Source of the DNA: Streptomyces sp. DH41
Lineage (GTDB): Bacteria; Actinomycetota; Actinomycetes; Streptomycetales; Streptomycetaceae
NCBI RefSeq assembly: GCF_029813785.1
Contig: NZ_JARVKY010000019.1
Coordinates: forward strand, 124,001 to 188,000
DNA length: 64,000 nt
Reading direction: 5' to 3'
This document shows positions 15,501 through 26,202 of this stretch, piece by piece. A program made the position numbers and the translations under genes. The notes under the pieces were generated by a model. That model saw nothing but the letters and a program-made list of their open reading frames with translations, searched no databases and had not been told where the DNA came from. Position 1 is the first letter of the stretch; the number at the start of each line of letters is the position of its first letter.

Positions 15501-16715
15501 GCGGACAGCACGGCGAGCCTGTGGAACGTCGACGACCCCGCCCACCCGTCGCAGATCGGTGTGCCCCTCGCGGGAAGCAGCGGGGAGATGTACGCCCTGG
15601 GTTTCAGCCCCGACGGCCGCACCCTCGCCACCGGCAGCGGCGACAGCAAGGCCCGCCTGTGGTCGATACCGACGTCGGACATGAACGGCCGCATCGGAGC
15701 GTTCCGCCCGGACGGGCACGTACTGGCCACGGCGGCGCGCGACGGAAGGGTCCGGCTGTGGGACGTGACCGACCCCGACCGGCCCCTGTCACTGGGCGCA
15801 CCCTTCAGACCGGGGGAGGGCGACATCCGGTCGCTCGTGTTCTCCCCGGACGGCGACACCCTCGCCGTGCTGACCGGAAGCCGCGCGGTACAGCTGTGGA
15901 ACGTCACGGACCCGGCCGTGCCCACCGCCCACGGGCCCCCCGTAGCGCTGCGCACCCGCTACGCGGGCCCCGGCACGCTGGCGTTCAGCCCGGACGGCCA
16001 CACCCTGGCCACGGCCTACGACGACCGCACCGTCCAGCTGTGGAACACCGCCGACCCGTCCCGCCCCCGCCCGCTCGGCAAGCCCCTCACCGGCCACACG
16101 GGATACGTCAACACCCTCGCCTTCAGCCCGGACGGCCATACGCTGGCCAGCGGCAGCGCGGACGACACCGTGCGGCTCTGGGACGTGACCGACCCCGGCC
16201 ACGCCACACGCCTCGGCGCGCCCCGTACAGGGCACCTGGGACCCGTCAACGCGCTCGCCTACAGCCCGGACGGTCATACGCTGGCCAGCGGCAGCGACGA
16301 CGGCACGGTCCGGCTCTGGGACGTCGGCGACGGCGACGGCACGAACCGGTCGGTCTCCACCCTCACGGGCCACACCGACTCGGTGGTGTCACTGTCGTAC
16401 CGCCAGGACGGCGCCACCCTGGCCAGCGGCGCCAACGACAACACGGTCCGGCTCTGGGACGTCCACACGCCCGCCGAAGCCGATGCCATCGGGGAGTCGA
16501 TGAGCCCCAACGCCAAGACCGGCAGCTTCCTGTCCTTCAGCCCCGTGAGTCACATGCTCGGGGTGTCCAGCGGCACGGACACCGTCCGGCTGTGGAACCT
16601 GGGTGTGGACGACGCCATCGACAGCATCTGCTCGGCCACCCGGGGCGTACTGACCGAGGAGAAGTGGCACGAGCACCTGCCGCGCCTCTCGTACGAACCC
16701 CCGTGCGATCAGTGA
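12513..16715 (+). CDS. Large HTH - nSTAND NTPase - transmembrane - WD40 protein
   Basis: 1400 residues from GTG 12513. Order: an XRE-like helix-turn-helix region (about 10-75); an nSTAND1-type NTPase with Walker A GASGAGKSS (184-192), Walker B VVIVDQFEE (342-350) and the usual DFYEQCLRYPEL and ITHEALLHAWPRLREWI blocks; one membrane helix (about 662-684, VSALVVLALVAVGSAVIAW); then 14 WD40 repeats (FSPDGRTLA...DDTVRLWDV), enough for two seven-bladed propellers. Basic residues before the helix predict that the propellers face outward. STAND proteins are ligand-triggered switches used in signalling and, in some families, phage defence. A helical linker between Walker A and B has repeats (13452-13523). 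No effector domain is obvious beyond the HTH. Repeats 5 and 11 are almost identical, suggesting recent exchange. Confidence 0.85.
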   Translation: METLGFDSGARTAFAERLALLYKEAGNPPLKRVSEAVARLQRVDERGRPVRVSAQRISDWRRARNVPAQFPALAAVLHVLVPLARRARPVPVSPGLYDLGQWQRLWERAVADPTGERPVPSAADQERLPAEPPAEPGGVCPYRGLAAYRQQDAGWFFGRKRSTDALVDQLRAAQDTGGLVMLVGASGAGKSSLLNAGLVPALRNGALDEEADENSENNRDSGDSGDSGYDGTARPRKVLQLVPGGDPLGELARRIPELAPVVAAVSTASTGSSSAAKDAAEEEPGAAEVTRAARKAFAAWARGRARTSTAETSTTDQVPTTDQVPTAAQVPAAAQVPAARPVVIVDQFEEVFTLCPDESDRRAFVRLLQAACVPGDQGDPAPALVALGIRADFYEQCLRYPELADALQHRHMVLGPLTSAELREALTGPARAVGMELEPGLAELIIREVSTDGPRGAHDAGVLPLLSHALLSTWQRRKAGRLTLAGYRAAGGIQGAVAATAERAWSGLDPAARTAARLLLLRLVRLSEDTQATRRRGTLRRLAEESRDPGKTEESLEALVRARLVTLDADTVEITHEALLHAWPRLREWIDRDRTGNLLRQRLEEDGRAWEESDRDASLLYRGSRLEQARGWSESDDGTFLTRSAVEFLAAAVRLRRRTVLISRAAVSALVVLALVAVGSAVIAWQQRNDAVFEQVVAEADRVQYTDPSLSAQLDLAAHRLRPDDDGVRNRLLSIVNAPLATPLLGHTGAVYLTSYSPDGRTLATASYDRTVRLWDVSDPARPKQLGEALTGHTSWVSSAVFSPDGRTLASASDDGTILLWDIGDPSRPRPLGAPLAGRGGTVYLLAFSPDGRTLASAHDDRAVRLWNVTDPRRPEALDALTGPTAAVRSVAFSPDGRTLAAGGDDDTVRLWNVADPRRPERIGAPLTGHTGLVHSVAFSPDGRTLATGSADDTVRLWDVTDPGHATRIGSPLTGHTGPVWSVAFSPDGDMLAAASADSTASLWNVDDPAHPSQIGVPLAGSSGEMYALGFSPDGRTLATGSGDSKARLWSIPTSDMNGRIGAFRPDGHVLATAARDGRVRLWDVTDPDRPLSLGAPFRPGEGDIRSLVFSPDGDTLAVLTGSRAVQLWNVTDPAVPTAHGPPVALRTRYAGPGTLAFSPDGHTLATAYDDRTVQLWNTADPSRPRPLGKPLTGHTGYVNTLAFSPDGHTLASGSADDTVRLWDVTDPGHATRLGAPRTGHLGPVNALAYSPDGHTLASGSDDGTVRLWDVGDGDGTNRSVSTLTGHTDSVVSLSYRQDGATLASGANDNTVRLWDVHTPAEADAIGESMSPNAKTGSFLSFSPVSHMLGVSSGTDTVRLWNLGVDDAIDSICSATRGVLTEEKWHEHLPRLSYEPPCDQ
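13452..13523 (+). repeat. Four 18-bp tandem repeats inside the nSTAND gene
   Basis: Units at 13452, 13470, 13488 and 13506 encode (T/A)(T/A)(D/A)QVP four times, in a linker between Walker A and Walker B. Being in multiples of three, copy changes would keep the frame. Confidence 0.9.
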
Positions 16716-16757
16716 ATGGCTCCCGCCACACATCCGACCTTGTTAGCCTTGGCCACA

Positions 16758-16797
16758 GCCCGGCCGCTGGCGCATCCCCCGTCGCCAGCGGCCGGGC
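16758..16797 (+). terminator. Terminator of the nSTAND gene
   Basis: Perfect 15-bp stem: 16758-16772 with 16783-16797, 10-base loop, followed by GTT, about 42 bases after the stop. Confidence 0.85.
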
Positions 16798-16973
16798 GTT
16801 CTCGTCCGCCGTTCCCACGGGGAGCCTTGACGCCTGGAGCAGCCCCGTATGCCCCAGTGCGGTCGCCGCGCGACCGCTGCGGGGTGACGCTGTGACCGTG
16901 AAGGGATGCGTTCGCTTCCCGCCGCGCCGTGAGGCGCGGTGACGGCCGCCCCGAGACGAAGGGTCGACAGGTC

Positions 16974-17399
16974 ATGGTGGACATGCCTCATGGAGCACGG
17001 CAGGAGACCAGAGGCGCCCGGAACGATGGCCAGCCGGCCGGACCGATGAGGTACTTCGGTGTGCCGCTCCTCATCAGCGGCGTGCTGAGCATCCTCCAGG
17101 GCATCGCCGGCATCGCCAAGGACCGCCTTTTCGGCGTGCCACGCCACTACGAGTACCGGTTCGACCTCACCAGCTGGGGCTGGATCCACCTCGTCGTGGG
17201 TGTCGCGCTGGTGCTGATCGGTGTGGCGGTGCTGCGGGCGGTGAGCTGGGGCCGCGCGGCCGCGGTGACAATCGCGGCGATCAGCCTGGTGACCCAGTTC
17301 ATGTTCATCCCCTACTACCCCCTGTGGTCGATCAGTGTGATGACGCTCGACCTGATCATCCTGTGGGGCATGGCCCGGCTCGCCGCCACCTTCGCTTGA
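16974..17399 (+). CDS. DUF7144-like four-helix membrane protein
   Basis: 141 residues from ATG 16974. After a polar start (to about 27), four hydrophobic helices follow: PLLISGVLSILQGIAGIA, WIHLVVGVALVLIGVAVL, GRAAAVTIAAISLVTQF and ISVMTLDLIILWGMARL. The PYYPLWS loop between helices 3 and 4 is typical of the DUF7144 family. Function unknown. A possible later start is the next ATG at 16983. Confidence 0.75.
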   Translation: MVDMPHGARQETRGARNDGQPAGPMRYFGVPLLISGVLSILQGIAGIAKDRLFGVPRHYEYRFDLTSWGWIHLVVGVALVLIGVAVLRAVSWGRAAAVTIAAISLVTQFMFIPYYPLWSISVMTLDLIILWGMARLAATFA

Positions 17400-17426
17400 C
17401 CGGACAACCAAAAGACCGGACGCGAA

Positions 17427-17458
17427 AAGACCCCCAGCCGCTACCGGCTGGGGGTCTT
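17427..17458. terminator. Bidirectional terminator
   Basis: Perfect 13-bp arms AAGACCCCCAGCC (17427-17439) and GGCTGGGGGTCTT (17446-17458). It serves both the membrane protein gene on the plus strand and tRNA-Ile on the minus strand. Confidence 0.9.
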
Positions 17459-17463
17459 CACAC

Positions 17464-17540
17464 TGGTGGGGCTAACAGGATTTGAACCTGTGGCCTCATC
17501 CTTATCAGGGATGCGCTCTAACCAACTGAGCTATAGCCCC
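17464..17540 (-). tRNA. tRNA-Ile (GAU)
   Basis: 77 nt including an encoded CCA. The acceptor arm GGGGCTA pairs with TAGCCCC. The D-arm AGCTCAGTTGGTTAGAGC, the anticodon loop with GAT in CTGATAAG, and the T-arm GGTTCAAATCC are all present. It is in its conserved position after the gyrB-gyrA-DUF3566 genes. Confidence 0.97.
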
Positions 17541-17640
17541 GCCGCGCTCTGCGGTGTATGTCCCGCGCGCTGACTCCTGAAGATTAGCGCACGAGGCGGG
17601 CAGTCCCAAAATCGGTTGGCGCGCGGCCGCCGAGCGACGA

Positions 17641-18387
17641 TCACTCGTCCTCGGCGAGCGTCAGCTCCACACCGCCGACGAAGCCGGCGGACAGGTTGTA
17701 GATGAACGCGCCGAGCGTGGCCAGCGCCGTCGCGAGGACGACGTCGATGACCGCGATGACCGTCGTGAACAGCAGCACGTTGCTCAGTGAGAGGAACGAC
17801 TGCAGGTCGAAGCCGTTGGACTCGTTCGAGCCGGTCGCCTCGGAGACCGTGCTGCCGACCGACGAGAAGACGCCCATGGCGTCCATGACCATCCACAGCA
17901 CGGCGGACGCGACGATCGTGCAGATGCCGAGCGCGATGGAGAGCAGGAAGCTGACCTTCATCACCGACCAGGGGTCGGCCTTCGACACGCGCAGGCGTGC
18001 CTTGCGGACGCGGGGCGTGGTGCGTGCGCCGGTGCGCGGGCGGCGCACGGCGGCGGACGCGTTGCCGCCCTGGGTGCCCTGGCCTCCCTGGGTCTGGTAG
18101 GCCTGCGGCGGGTGGTACGGCCCGCCGGGCTGCTGGGGCTGCCGTTCTCCCGGCAGCGGCGAGGCCGCGGCTTGTGTCTGCTGGCCTCGGGTGTCCGTCA
18201 CAGTTCCCCCCTGGGATCCATGCGTCTTGGACGAGCTCGCCGAATGGGAGTCGGTCGCGTCGTCGTCGATCTTGCGCAGTTGAGTCGTGTGCGAATCCGT
18301 CGCACGCGCTGCGGAGCCACGGCCGCCGCCGCCCGTATCCGTACCCCTGGAGGTACCGGCCGATCCGGCGCCCGTGGCTCCGCTCAC
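17641..18387 (-). CDS. DUF3566 membrane protein
   Basis: 248 residues from GTG 18387 with GAGGAGAG upstream. The N-terminal half is disordered, rich in Ser, Thr, Gly and Gln. The C-terminal half has the DUF3566 pattern: a conserved VSKADPWSVMKVSF entry, a first membrane helix (LLSIALGICTIVASAVLWM), a short loop, and a second helix (VIAVIDVVLATALATLGAFIYN) ending GGVELTLAEDE. It lies 18 bases after gyrA and is presumably co-transcribed. The conserved link to gyrase is known, but the function is not. Confidence 0.88.
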   Translation of the reverse strand: MSGATGAGSAGTSRGTDTGGGGRGSAARATDSHTTQLRKIDDDATDSHSASSSKTHGSQGGTVTDTRGQQTQAAASPLPGERQPQQPGGPYHPPQAYQTQGGQGTQGGNASAAVRRPRTGARTTPRVRKARLRVSKADPWSVMKVSFLLSIALGICTIVASAVLWMVMDAMGVFSSVGSTVSEATGSNESNGFDLQSFLSLSNVLLFTTVIAVIDVVLATALATLGAFIYNLSAGFVGGVELTLAEDE

Positions 18388-18405
18388 GATGACTCTCTCC
18401 TCGTG

Positions 18406-21000
<2,595 letters not shown>

Positions 21001-21042
21001 TGCTGGTGAAGGTCCTTCCTGGTGCGGTCAGCTGAGACCGAC

Positions 21043-23103
21043 TCAGATGTCGAGGAAGCGGACGTCCTTGGCGTTGCGCTGGATGAACTGGCGCCGTGCC
21101 TCGACGTCCTCGCCCATCAGCACCGAGAACAGGTCGTCGGCCTGCGCGGCGTCGTCCAGCGTGACCTGGCCGAGAACGCGGTGCTCCTGGTCCATGGTCG
21201 TGATGCGCAGCTCCTCGGCGTTCATCTCGCCGAGGCCCTTGAAGCGCTGCACGGAGTCCTCACGGATGCGCTTGCCGGCATTGCGGCCCATCTCGATCAG
21301 CGCGTCGCGCTCGCGGTCGGAGTACGCGTACTCGAAGTCGTCCCGGCCCCACTTGATCTTGTAGAGCGGCGGACGGGACAGGTACACGTGCCCGGCCTCG
21401 ACCAGCGGCCGCATGAAGCGGAACAGGAAGGTCAGCAGCAGCGTGTTGATGTGCTGGCCGTCGACATCGGCGTCCGCCATCAAGATGATCTTGTGATAGC
21501 GGAGCTTCTCGATGTCGAAGTCCTCGTGCACCCCCGTGCCGAACGCGGAGATCATCGCCTGGATCTCCTGGTTCTGCAGGATCCGGTCGATGCGCGCCTT
21601 CTCGACGTTGAGGATCTTGCCGCGGATCGGGAGGATCGCCTGGTACTGCGGGTTCCGGCCGGACTTGGCCGAGCCGCCGGCGGAGTCTCCCTCGACGATG
21701 AAGATCTCGCACTTGGTCGGGTCGTTCGACTGGCAGTCGGACAACTTGCCCGGCAGCGACGCCGTCTCCAGCAGACCCTTACGACGCGTCAGGTCGCGGG
21801 CCTTGCGGGCCGCCACGCGCGCGGTGGCCGCCTGGATGCCCTTGCGGATGATGTCCGCGGCCTCGTTCGGGTTGCGGTCGAGCCAGTCGGCCAGGTGCTC
21901 GTAGACCACCCGCTGGACGAAGGTCTTGACCTCCGTGTTGCCCAGCTTGGTCTTGGTCTGGCCCTCGAACTGCGGCTCGCCCAGCTTCACCGAGATGATC
22001 GCCGTCAGACCCTCGCGGATGTCGTCACCCGTGAGGTTGTCGTCCTTCTCGCGCAGCAGGCGCTTGTCGCGCGCGTACTTGTTGATGAGCGAGGTCAGCG
22101 CCGCACGGAAGCCCTCCTCGTGCGTACCGCCCTCGTGGGTGTGGATGATGTTGGCGAAGGAGTAGACACCCTCGGTGTAGCCGCCGTTCCACTGCATCGC
22201 GATCTCGAGGGACAGGCTCTTGTCCTTGTCCTCGGCCTCGAGGTCGATCACTGTGGGGTGCACCAGCTCTCCCTTGCGGGAGTTGAGGTACTTCACGAAG
22301 TCGACGATGCCGCCCTCGTAGTGGTACGCGACGGTCTTGACCTCGTGCTTCTCGTCCTCGCCCGCCTCGTCCGCGCCGGCGGTCGCCTTCGCCGACTCGC
22401 GCTCGTCGGTGAGGTTGATCTTCAGGCCCTTGTTGAGGAAGGCCATCTCCTGAAAACGCCGGGAGAGCGTCTCGAAGGAGTAGTCGGTGGTCTCGAAGAT
22501 GTCACCGTCGGCCCAGAAGGTGACCGACGTGCCGGTCTCCTCGGTGGCTTCGTGCCGAACCAGCGGTGCCGTGGGGACACCCAGCTTGTAGTCCTGCGTC
22601 CAGCGGTAGCCGTCGGTCCTGACCTCCACCGCGACCCTCGTGGAAAGGGCGTTGACGACGGACACACCCACACCGTGCAGACCACCGGAGACCGCGTAAC
22701 CGCCGCCGCCGAACTTGCCGCCCGCGTGCAGCACGGTCAGCACGACCTCGACGGCGGGCTTGCCCTCGGAGGGGACGATGCCCACCGGGATGCCACGGCC
22801 GTTGTCGACGACCCGGACACCGCCGTCGGCGAGGATCGTGACGTCGACCGTGTCCGCGTAGCCGGCCAGCGCCTCGTCGACGGAGTTGTCCACGACCTCC
22901 TGCACCAGGTGATGCAGGCCACGTTCACCGGTCGAGCCGATGTACATACCGGGTCGCTTGCGGACCGCGTCCAGACCCTCGAGGACGGTGATGGCACTGG
23001 CGTCGTACGAGGCGGGAGCCTCGCCGTTCGGGGTGCTCACCGCTTCGTTCACGCCGGTGTCGGTGGACGGGTTGTTCTCGTTGGGGTTGCCGGAATCGGC
23101 CAC
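21043..23103 (-). CDS. gyrB: DNA gyrase subunit B
   Basis: 686 residues from GTG 23103 with AAAGGG upstream; the frame is open another 48 codons upstream, but that part has no conserved content. The GHKL ATPase part shows EVVDNSVDEALAG, DNGRGIP and GGLHGVG. The TOPRIM part has EGDSAGGSAKSGR and DADVDGQHI for Mg binding. It supplies ATP hydrolysis to gyrase. A 435-base leader without genes precedes it, so expression is probably driven from there. Confidence 0.98.
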   Translation of the reverse strand: MADSGNPNENNPSTDTGVNEAVSTPNGEAPASYDASAITVLEGLDAVRKRPGMYIGSTGERGLHHLVQEVVDNSVDEALAGYADTVDVTILADGGVRVVDNGRGIPVGIVPSEGKPAVEVVLTVLHAGGKFGGGGYAVSGGLHGVGVSVVNALSTRVAVEVRTDGYRWTQDYKLGVPTAPLVRHEATEETGTSVTFWADGDIFETTDYSFETLSRRFQEMAFLNKGLKINLTDERESAKATAGADEAGEDEKHEVKTVAYHYEGGIVDFVKYLNSRKGELVHPTVIDLEAEDKDKSLSLEIAMQWNGGYTEGVYSFANIIHTHEGGTHEEGFRAALTSLINKYARDKRLLREKDDNLTGDDIREGLTAIISVKLGEPQFEGQTKTKLGNTEVKTFVQRVVYEHLADWLDRNPNEAADIIRKGIQAATARVAARKARDLTRRKGLLETASLPGKLSDCQSNDPTKCEIFIVEGDSAGGSAKSGRNPQYQAILPIRGKILNVEKARIDRILQNQEIQAMISAFGTGVHEDFDIEKLRYHKIILMADADVDGQHINTLLLTFLFRFMRPLVEAGHVYLSRPPLYKIKWGRDDFEYAYSDRERDALIEMGRNAGKRIREDSVQRFKGLGEMNAEELRITTMDQEHRVLGQVTLDDAAQADDLFSVLMGEDVEARRQFIQRNAKDVRFLDI

Positions 23104-23538
23104 GAAGCGCCCTTTCTGGCACAGCACGAGCCGGGCTCGTCGGCGGATTGCCGGAGCGGCTGCGGCATGTTGCGTTGGTAAGCCTTGATCAGCGTTGCTC
23201 AGCTTGTCCCGGACGGTCCCCACGTTCGGGGCGGGATTGTCTTCCATTCTACCGGTAGCACTGACACTGATGGGGGTTTGCCGGTACCTGAGTCCGCATG
23301 TGCCGCCCTGAACGAGGCTCGTCCGACTCCCGATATGCGGATGGGGGCCTCAAGAGGCTCACAACGGCACTCAGCGCTTCGAGGCGTCAACCCTTGGCTA
23401 CTTGGGAGTCAGATCGTGATTCGCAACCGTGTGCGGTGGTACGACGGAGCAGGCGTCGAGGGTTCACACCACCCACTGACGCCCATTTATGTGAGGTACA
23501 TCACCCACGTCTGACGGGGTGCCAGAGCACCCTCCGCA
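23104..23538. other. gyrB upstream region
   Basis: 435 bases between the end of dciA and gyrB with no gene. At 23490-23505 there is TGTGA-N6-TCACC, close to a Crp-type palindrome, roughly 390 bases from the gyrB start. I cannot place the gyrB promoter with confidence. Confidence 0.5.
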
Positions 23539-24144
23539 TCACCCGTAGGTGTCGCCCGGACCCTGACTTCCGGGGGCGCGCAGCGGCCCGTAACGACGCC
23601 CGGGACCGCCGGGACCACCCGGCCCCAGCACCTTGATCATCCGAACCGACCCATGCCCGAGATCCTCGTTGAGCCGGGCCACCAGCGTCGGCGCCAGCAA
23701 CCGCAGATTCGTCGCCCAGGCCGTCGAGTCACAGCGCACGACCAGCACCCGCTCGTCCTCGTCGTACCGCTCCGGCACACAGTGCTTCGCCACGTCCTCA
23801 CCGACGATCTGCGGCCACCGGCCCATCACCCCGCCCACCGCGGCCGGCGTCTCCCAGCCGCGCTCGGTGATCAGGCGGTTGATCGCCGAGCCCAGCGCCA
23901 TGGGGTCACGACCGTCGGCACGCGCGCCGGAGCGCAGGCCCCCGCGCCGCGCCTGCTTCTTCTGCTGCGCAGCGTCCCCACGCGCGCGTGCGGCCTCCCG
24001 CGCCGCCCTGAGCGCCACCCGCGCGAGATCCACACCCGACGGCTCCGGGCCCGTGCCGCTGCCGCTTTCCTTGCCGCTGCCGCTTCCGTTGGCGCCGCCG
24101 CTGCCACCGGCAGGCTTTCCGAAGGCCGGTCCGTCCGCGCTCAT
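23539..24144 (-). CDS. dciA: DUF721 protein, DciA-like replicative helicase loader candidate
   Basis: 201 residues. The start overlaps the recF stop (ATGA), so the two are translationally coupled. The N-terminal 75 residues are disordered and Gly/Ser/Lys-rich. The conserved DUF721 core follows with GWETPAAVGGVMGRWPQIVGEDVAKHC and LVVRCDSTAWATNLRLL (each given only as short family marks: RWPQIVG and STAWATNLR). DUF721 includes DciA, which recruits DnaB helicase in bacteria lacking DnaC/DnaI. Position between recF and gyrB is the norm in actinobacteria. The Gly/Pro-rich tail is unusual. Confidence 0.85.
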   Translation of the reverse strand: MSADGPAFGKPAGGSGGANGSGSGKESGSGTGPEPSGVDLARVALRAAREAARARGDAAQQKKQARRGGLRSGARADGRDPMALGSAINRLITERGWETPAAVGGVMGRWPQIVGEDVAKHCVPERYDEDERVLVVRCDSTAWATNLRLLAPTLVARLNEDLGHGSVRMIKVLGPGGPGGPGRRYGPLRAPGSQGPGDTYG

Positions 24145-25262
24145 ACGCGCTCCACCGCCCCCTCCGCCACCGCGAACCGCGCCCCCGCCAGCACATCCGG
24201 TACGTCGTCGTCGACCGCGGCCGTCACCAGCACCTGCTCACCCGGGGCCACCAGCTCGGCCAGCCGCTCCCGCCGCCGCGCGTCCAGCTCGGCGAAAACG
24301 TCGTCCAGGACGAGAACGGGCTCGTTCCCCTCCGCCCGCAGCAGGTCGAACGACGCCAGCCGCAGCGCCAGCGCGTACGACCAGGACTCGCCGTGAGAGG
24401 CGTACCCCTTCGCGGGCAGCGAGCCGAGTTTGAGAAGCAGATCGTCCCGGTGCGGACCCACCAGGGTGACGCCCCGCTCGATCTCCTGCTTGCGCACCTC
24501 GGCGAGCGCCGCCATCAGCTGCTCGTAGAGATCCTCACGCGTGTGCGCCTCACCGGGCGCCGACGGCTTGTACTCCAGGGCTACGGGGCCCCCGCCCGGG
24601 GCCAGCTGCTCGTACGCCTTGTCCGCCAGCGGCTGCACCGCGGCGATCAGATCCAGCCGCTGCGCGAGCAGTTCGGCGCCCACGCGCGCCAGATGCTGGT
24701 CCCATACGTCGAGCGTGGACAGATCCATCGTGCGGCCGCCGTGGCGGCGGGCGAGCGCGGCCGACTTCAGCAGGGTGTTGCGCTGCTTGAGCACCCGGTC
24801 GTAGTCGGAACGCACCCCGGCCATGCGCGGCGAGCGGGCGGTGATCAGCTCGTCCAGGAAGCGGCGCCGCTCACCGGGGTCACCCTTCACCAGCGCGAGA
24901 TCCTCGGGGGCGAACAGCACCGTACGCACGATGCCGAGCACATCACGCGGCCTGACCTGCGAGGACCTGTTGATACGGGCACGGTTGGCGCGGCCCGGGT
25001 TCAGCTCCAGCTCGATCAGCTGCTGCCGCTCGCCCTGCTTGACCTGAGCGCGGATCACCGCACGCTCGGCGCCCATGCGGACCAGGGGCGCGTCGGAGGA
25101 GACCCGGTGACTGCCGAGCGTGGCGAGATAGCCGACCGCCTCGACCAGATTCGTCTTCCCCTGCCCGTTCGGCCCGACGAAGGCGGTGACGCCCGGGTCC
25201 AGCGGGACCTCGACCCGGGCGTACGAACGGAAGTCGGCCAGCGACAGATGCGTGACGTGCAT
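24141..25262 (-). CDS. recF: DNA replication and repair protein RecF
   Basis: 373 residues from ATG 25262. Walker A GPNGQGKTNL is near residue 30, the ABC-type signature region follows (SHGESWSYALALRLASF), and Walker B VLVLDDVFAELD comes before a RRERLAEL end. RecF is an SMC-like ATPase that helps load RecA at gaps on SSB-coated DNA. It sits between gnd and dciA in an all-minus-strand block. Confidence 0.97.
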   Translation of the reverse strand: MHVTHLSLADFRSYARVEVPLDPGVTAFVGPNGQGKTNLVEAVGYLATLGSHRVSSDAPLVRMGAERAVIRAQVKQGERQQLIELELNPGRANRARINRSSQVRPRDVLGIVRTVLFAPEDLALVKGDPGERRRFLDELITARSPRMAGVRSDYDRVLKQRNTLLKSAALARRHGGRTMDLSTLDVWDQHLARVGAELLAQRLDLIAAVQPLADKAYEQLAPGGGPVALEYKPSAPGEAHTREDLYEQLMAALAEVRKQEIERGVTLVGPHRDDLLLKLGSLPAKGYASHGESWSYALALRLASFDLLRAEGNEPVLVLDDVFAELDARRRERLAELVAPGEQVLVTAAVDDDVPDVLAGARFAVAEGAVERV

Positions 25263-25326
25263 GGTCGTTCGCCGACCTCCCCAACCTTCGGGTGTTGACC
25301 TTCAGGCGTGAACCTTCGGGTGCTGC

Positions 25327-26202
25327 CTACTTCTTCTCGACCGCGTGCCCGCCGAACTGATTGCGCAGCGCGGCGATCATCTTCATCTGCGGCGAGTCGT
25401 CCTGCCGGGACGCGAACCGCGCGAACAGCGACGCCGTGATCGCCGGCAGCGGCACCGCGTTGTCGATCGCGGCCTCCACAGTCCAGCGTCCCTCACCGGA
25501 GTCCTGCGCGTAGCCCCGCAGCCCGCCCAGGTGCTCGTCCTCGTCCAGCGCGTTGACGGCCAGGTCCAGCAGCCAGGAGCGGATCACCGTGCCCTCCTGC
25601 CAGGACCGGAAGACCTCGCGGACGTTCTCCACGGAGTCGACCTTCTCCAGCAGCTCCCAGCCCTCGGCGTAGGCCTGCATCATCGCGTACTCGATGCCGT
25701 TGTGGACCATCTTCGCGAAGTGGCCCGCGCCCACCTTCCCGGCGTGCACGGCGCCGAAGTCGCCCTCCGGCTTGAGGGCGTCGAAGACCGGCTGCACCCT
25801 GGCGACGTTCTCCGCGTCGCCGCCGTACATCAGCGCGTAGCCGTTCTCCAGGCCCCACACGCCGCCGGAGACGCCGCAGTCGACGAAGCCTATGCCCTTG
25901 GCCGCCAGCTCCTCGGCGTGCTTCTCGTCGTCCGTCCAGCGGGAGTTCCCACCGTCCACGACGACGTCACCGGGCTCCAGCAGCTCCCCGAGCCGGTCGA
26001 CGGTGGCCTGGGTGGCCTCCCCGGCCGGAACCATGACCCACACCACCCGGGGGGCGCTGAGCTTGCCCACAAGCTCTTCCAGGCTGTGGACGTCGGCGAG
26101 GTCCGGATTGCGGTCGTATCCGACGACGGTGTGGCCCGCGCGGCGGATCCGCTCGCGCATGTTGCCGCCCATCTTGCCGAGGCCGACGAGACCGAGCTCC
26201 AT
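25327..26202 (-). CDS. gnd: 6-phosphogluconate dehydrogenase, short (GndA/YqeC) type
   Basis: 291 residues, versus about 470 for the long type. It has Rossmann motif GLVGLGKMGGNM, the substrate-binding GVSGGVWGLENGY and catalytic HFAKMVHNGIEYAMMQAYAE (in parts: KMVHNGIEY). It oxidises 6-phosphogluconate to ribulose 5-phosphate with CO2 release. Presence inside the dnaN-recF block is a known Streptomyces peculiarity. The gap to recF has the short direct repeat AACCTTCGGGTG. Confidence 0.95.
   Translation of the reverse strand: MELGLVGLGKMGGNMRERIRRAGHTVVGYDRNPDLADVHSLEELVGKLSAPRVVWVMVPAGEATQATVDRLGELLEPGDVVVDGGNSRWTDDEKHAEELAAKGIGFVDCGVSGGVWGLENGYALMYGGDAENVARVQPVFDALKPEGDFGAVHAGKVGAGHFAKMVHNGIEYAMMQAYAEGWELLEKVDSVENVREVFRSWQEGTVIRSWLLDLAVNALDEDEHLGGLRGYAQDSGEGRWTVEAAIDNAVPLPAITASLFARFASRQDDSPQMKMIAALRNQFGGHAVEKK

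Noticed and set aside
23104..23247. Extended gyrB start adding 48 residues
   Set aside because: The extra part has no family match and the GTG at 23103 has a ribosome site and the typical ADSGNPNEN start.
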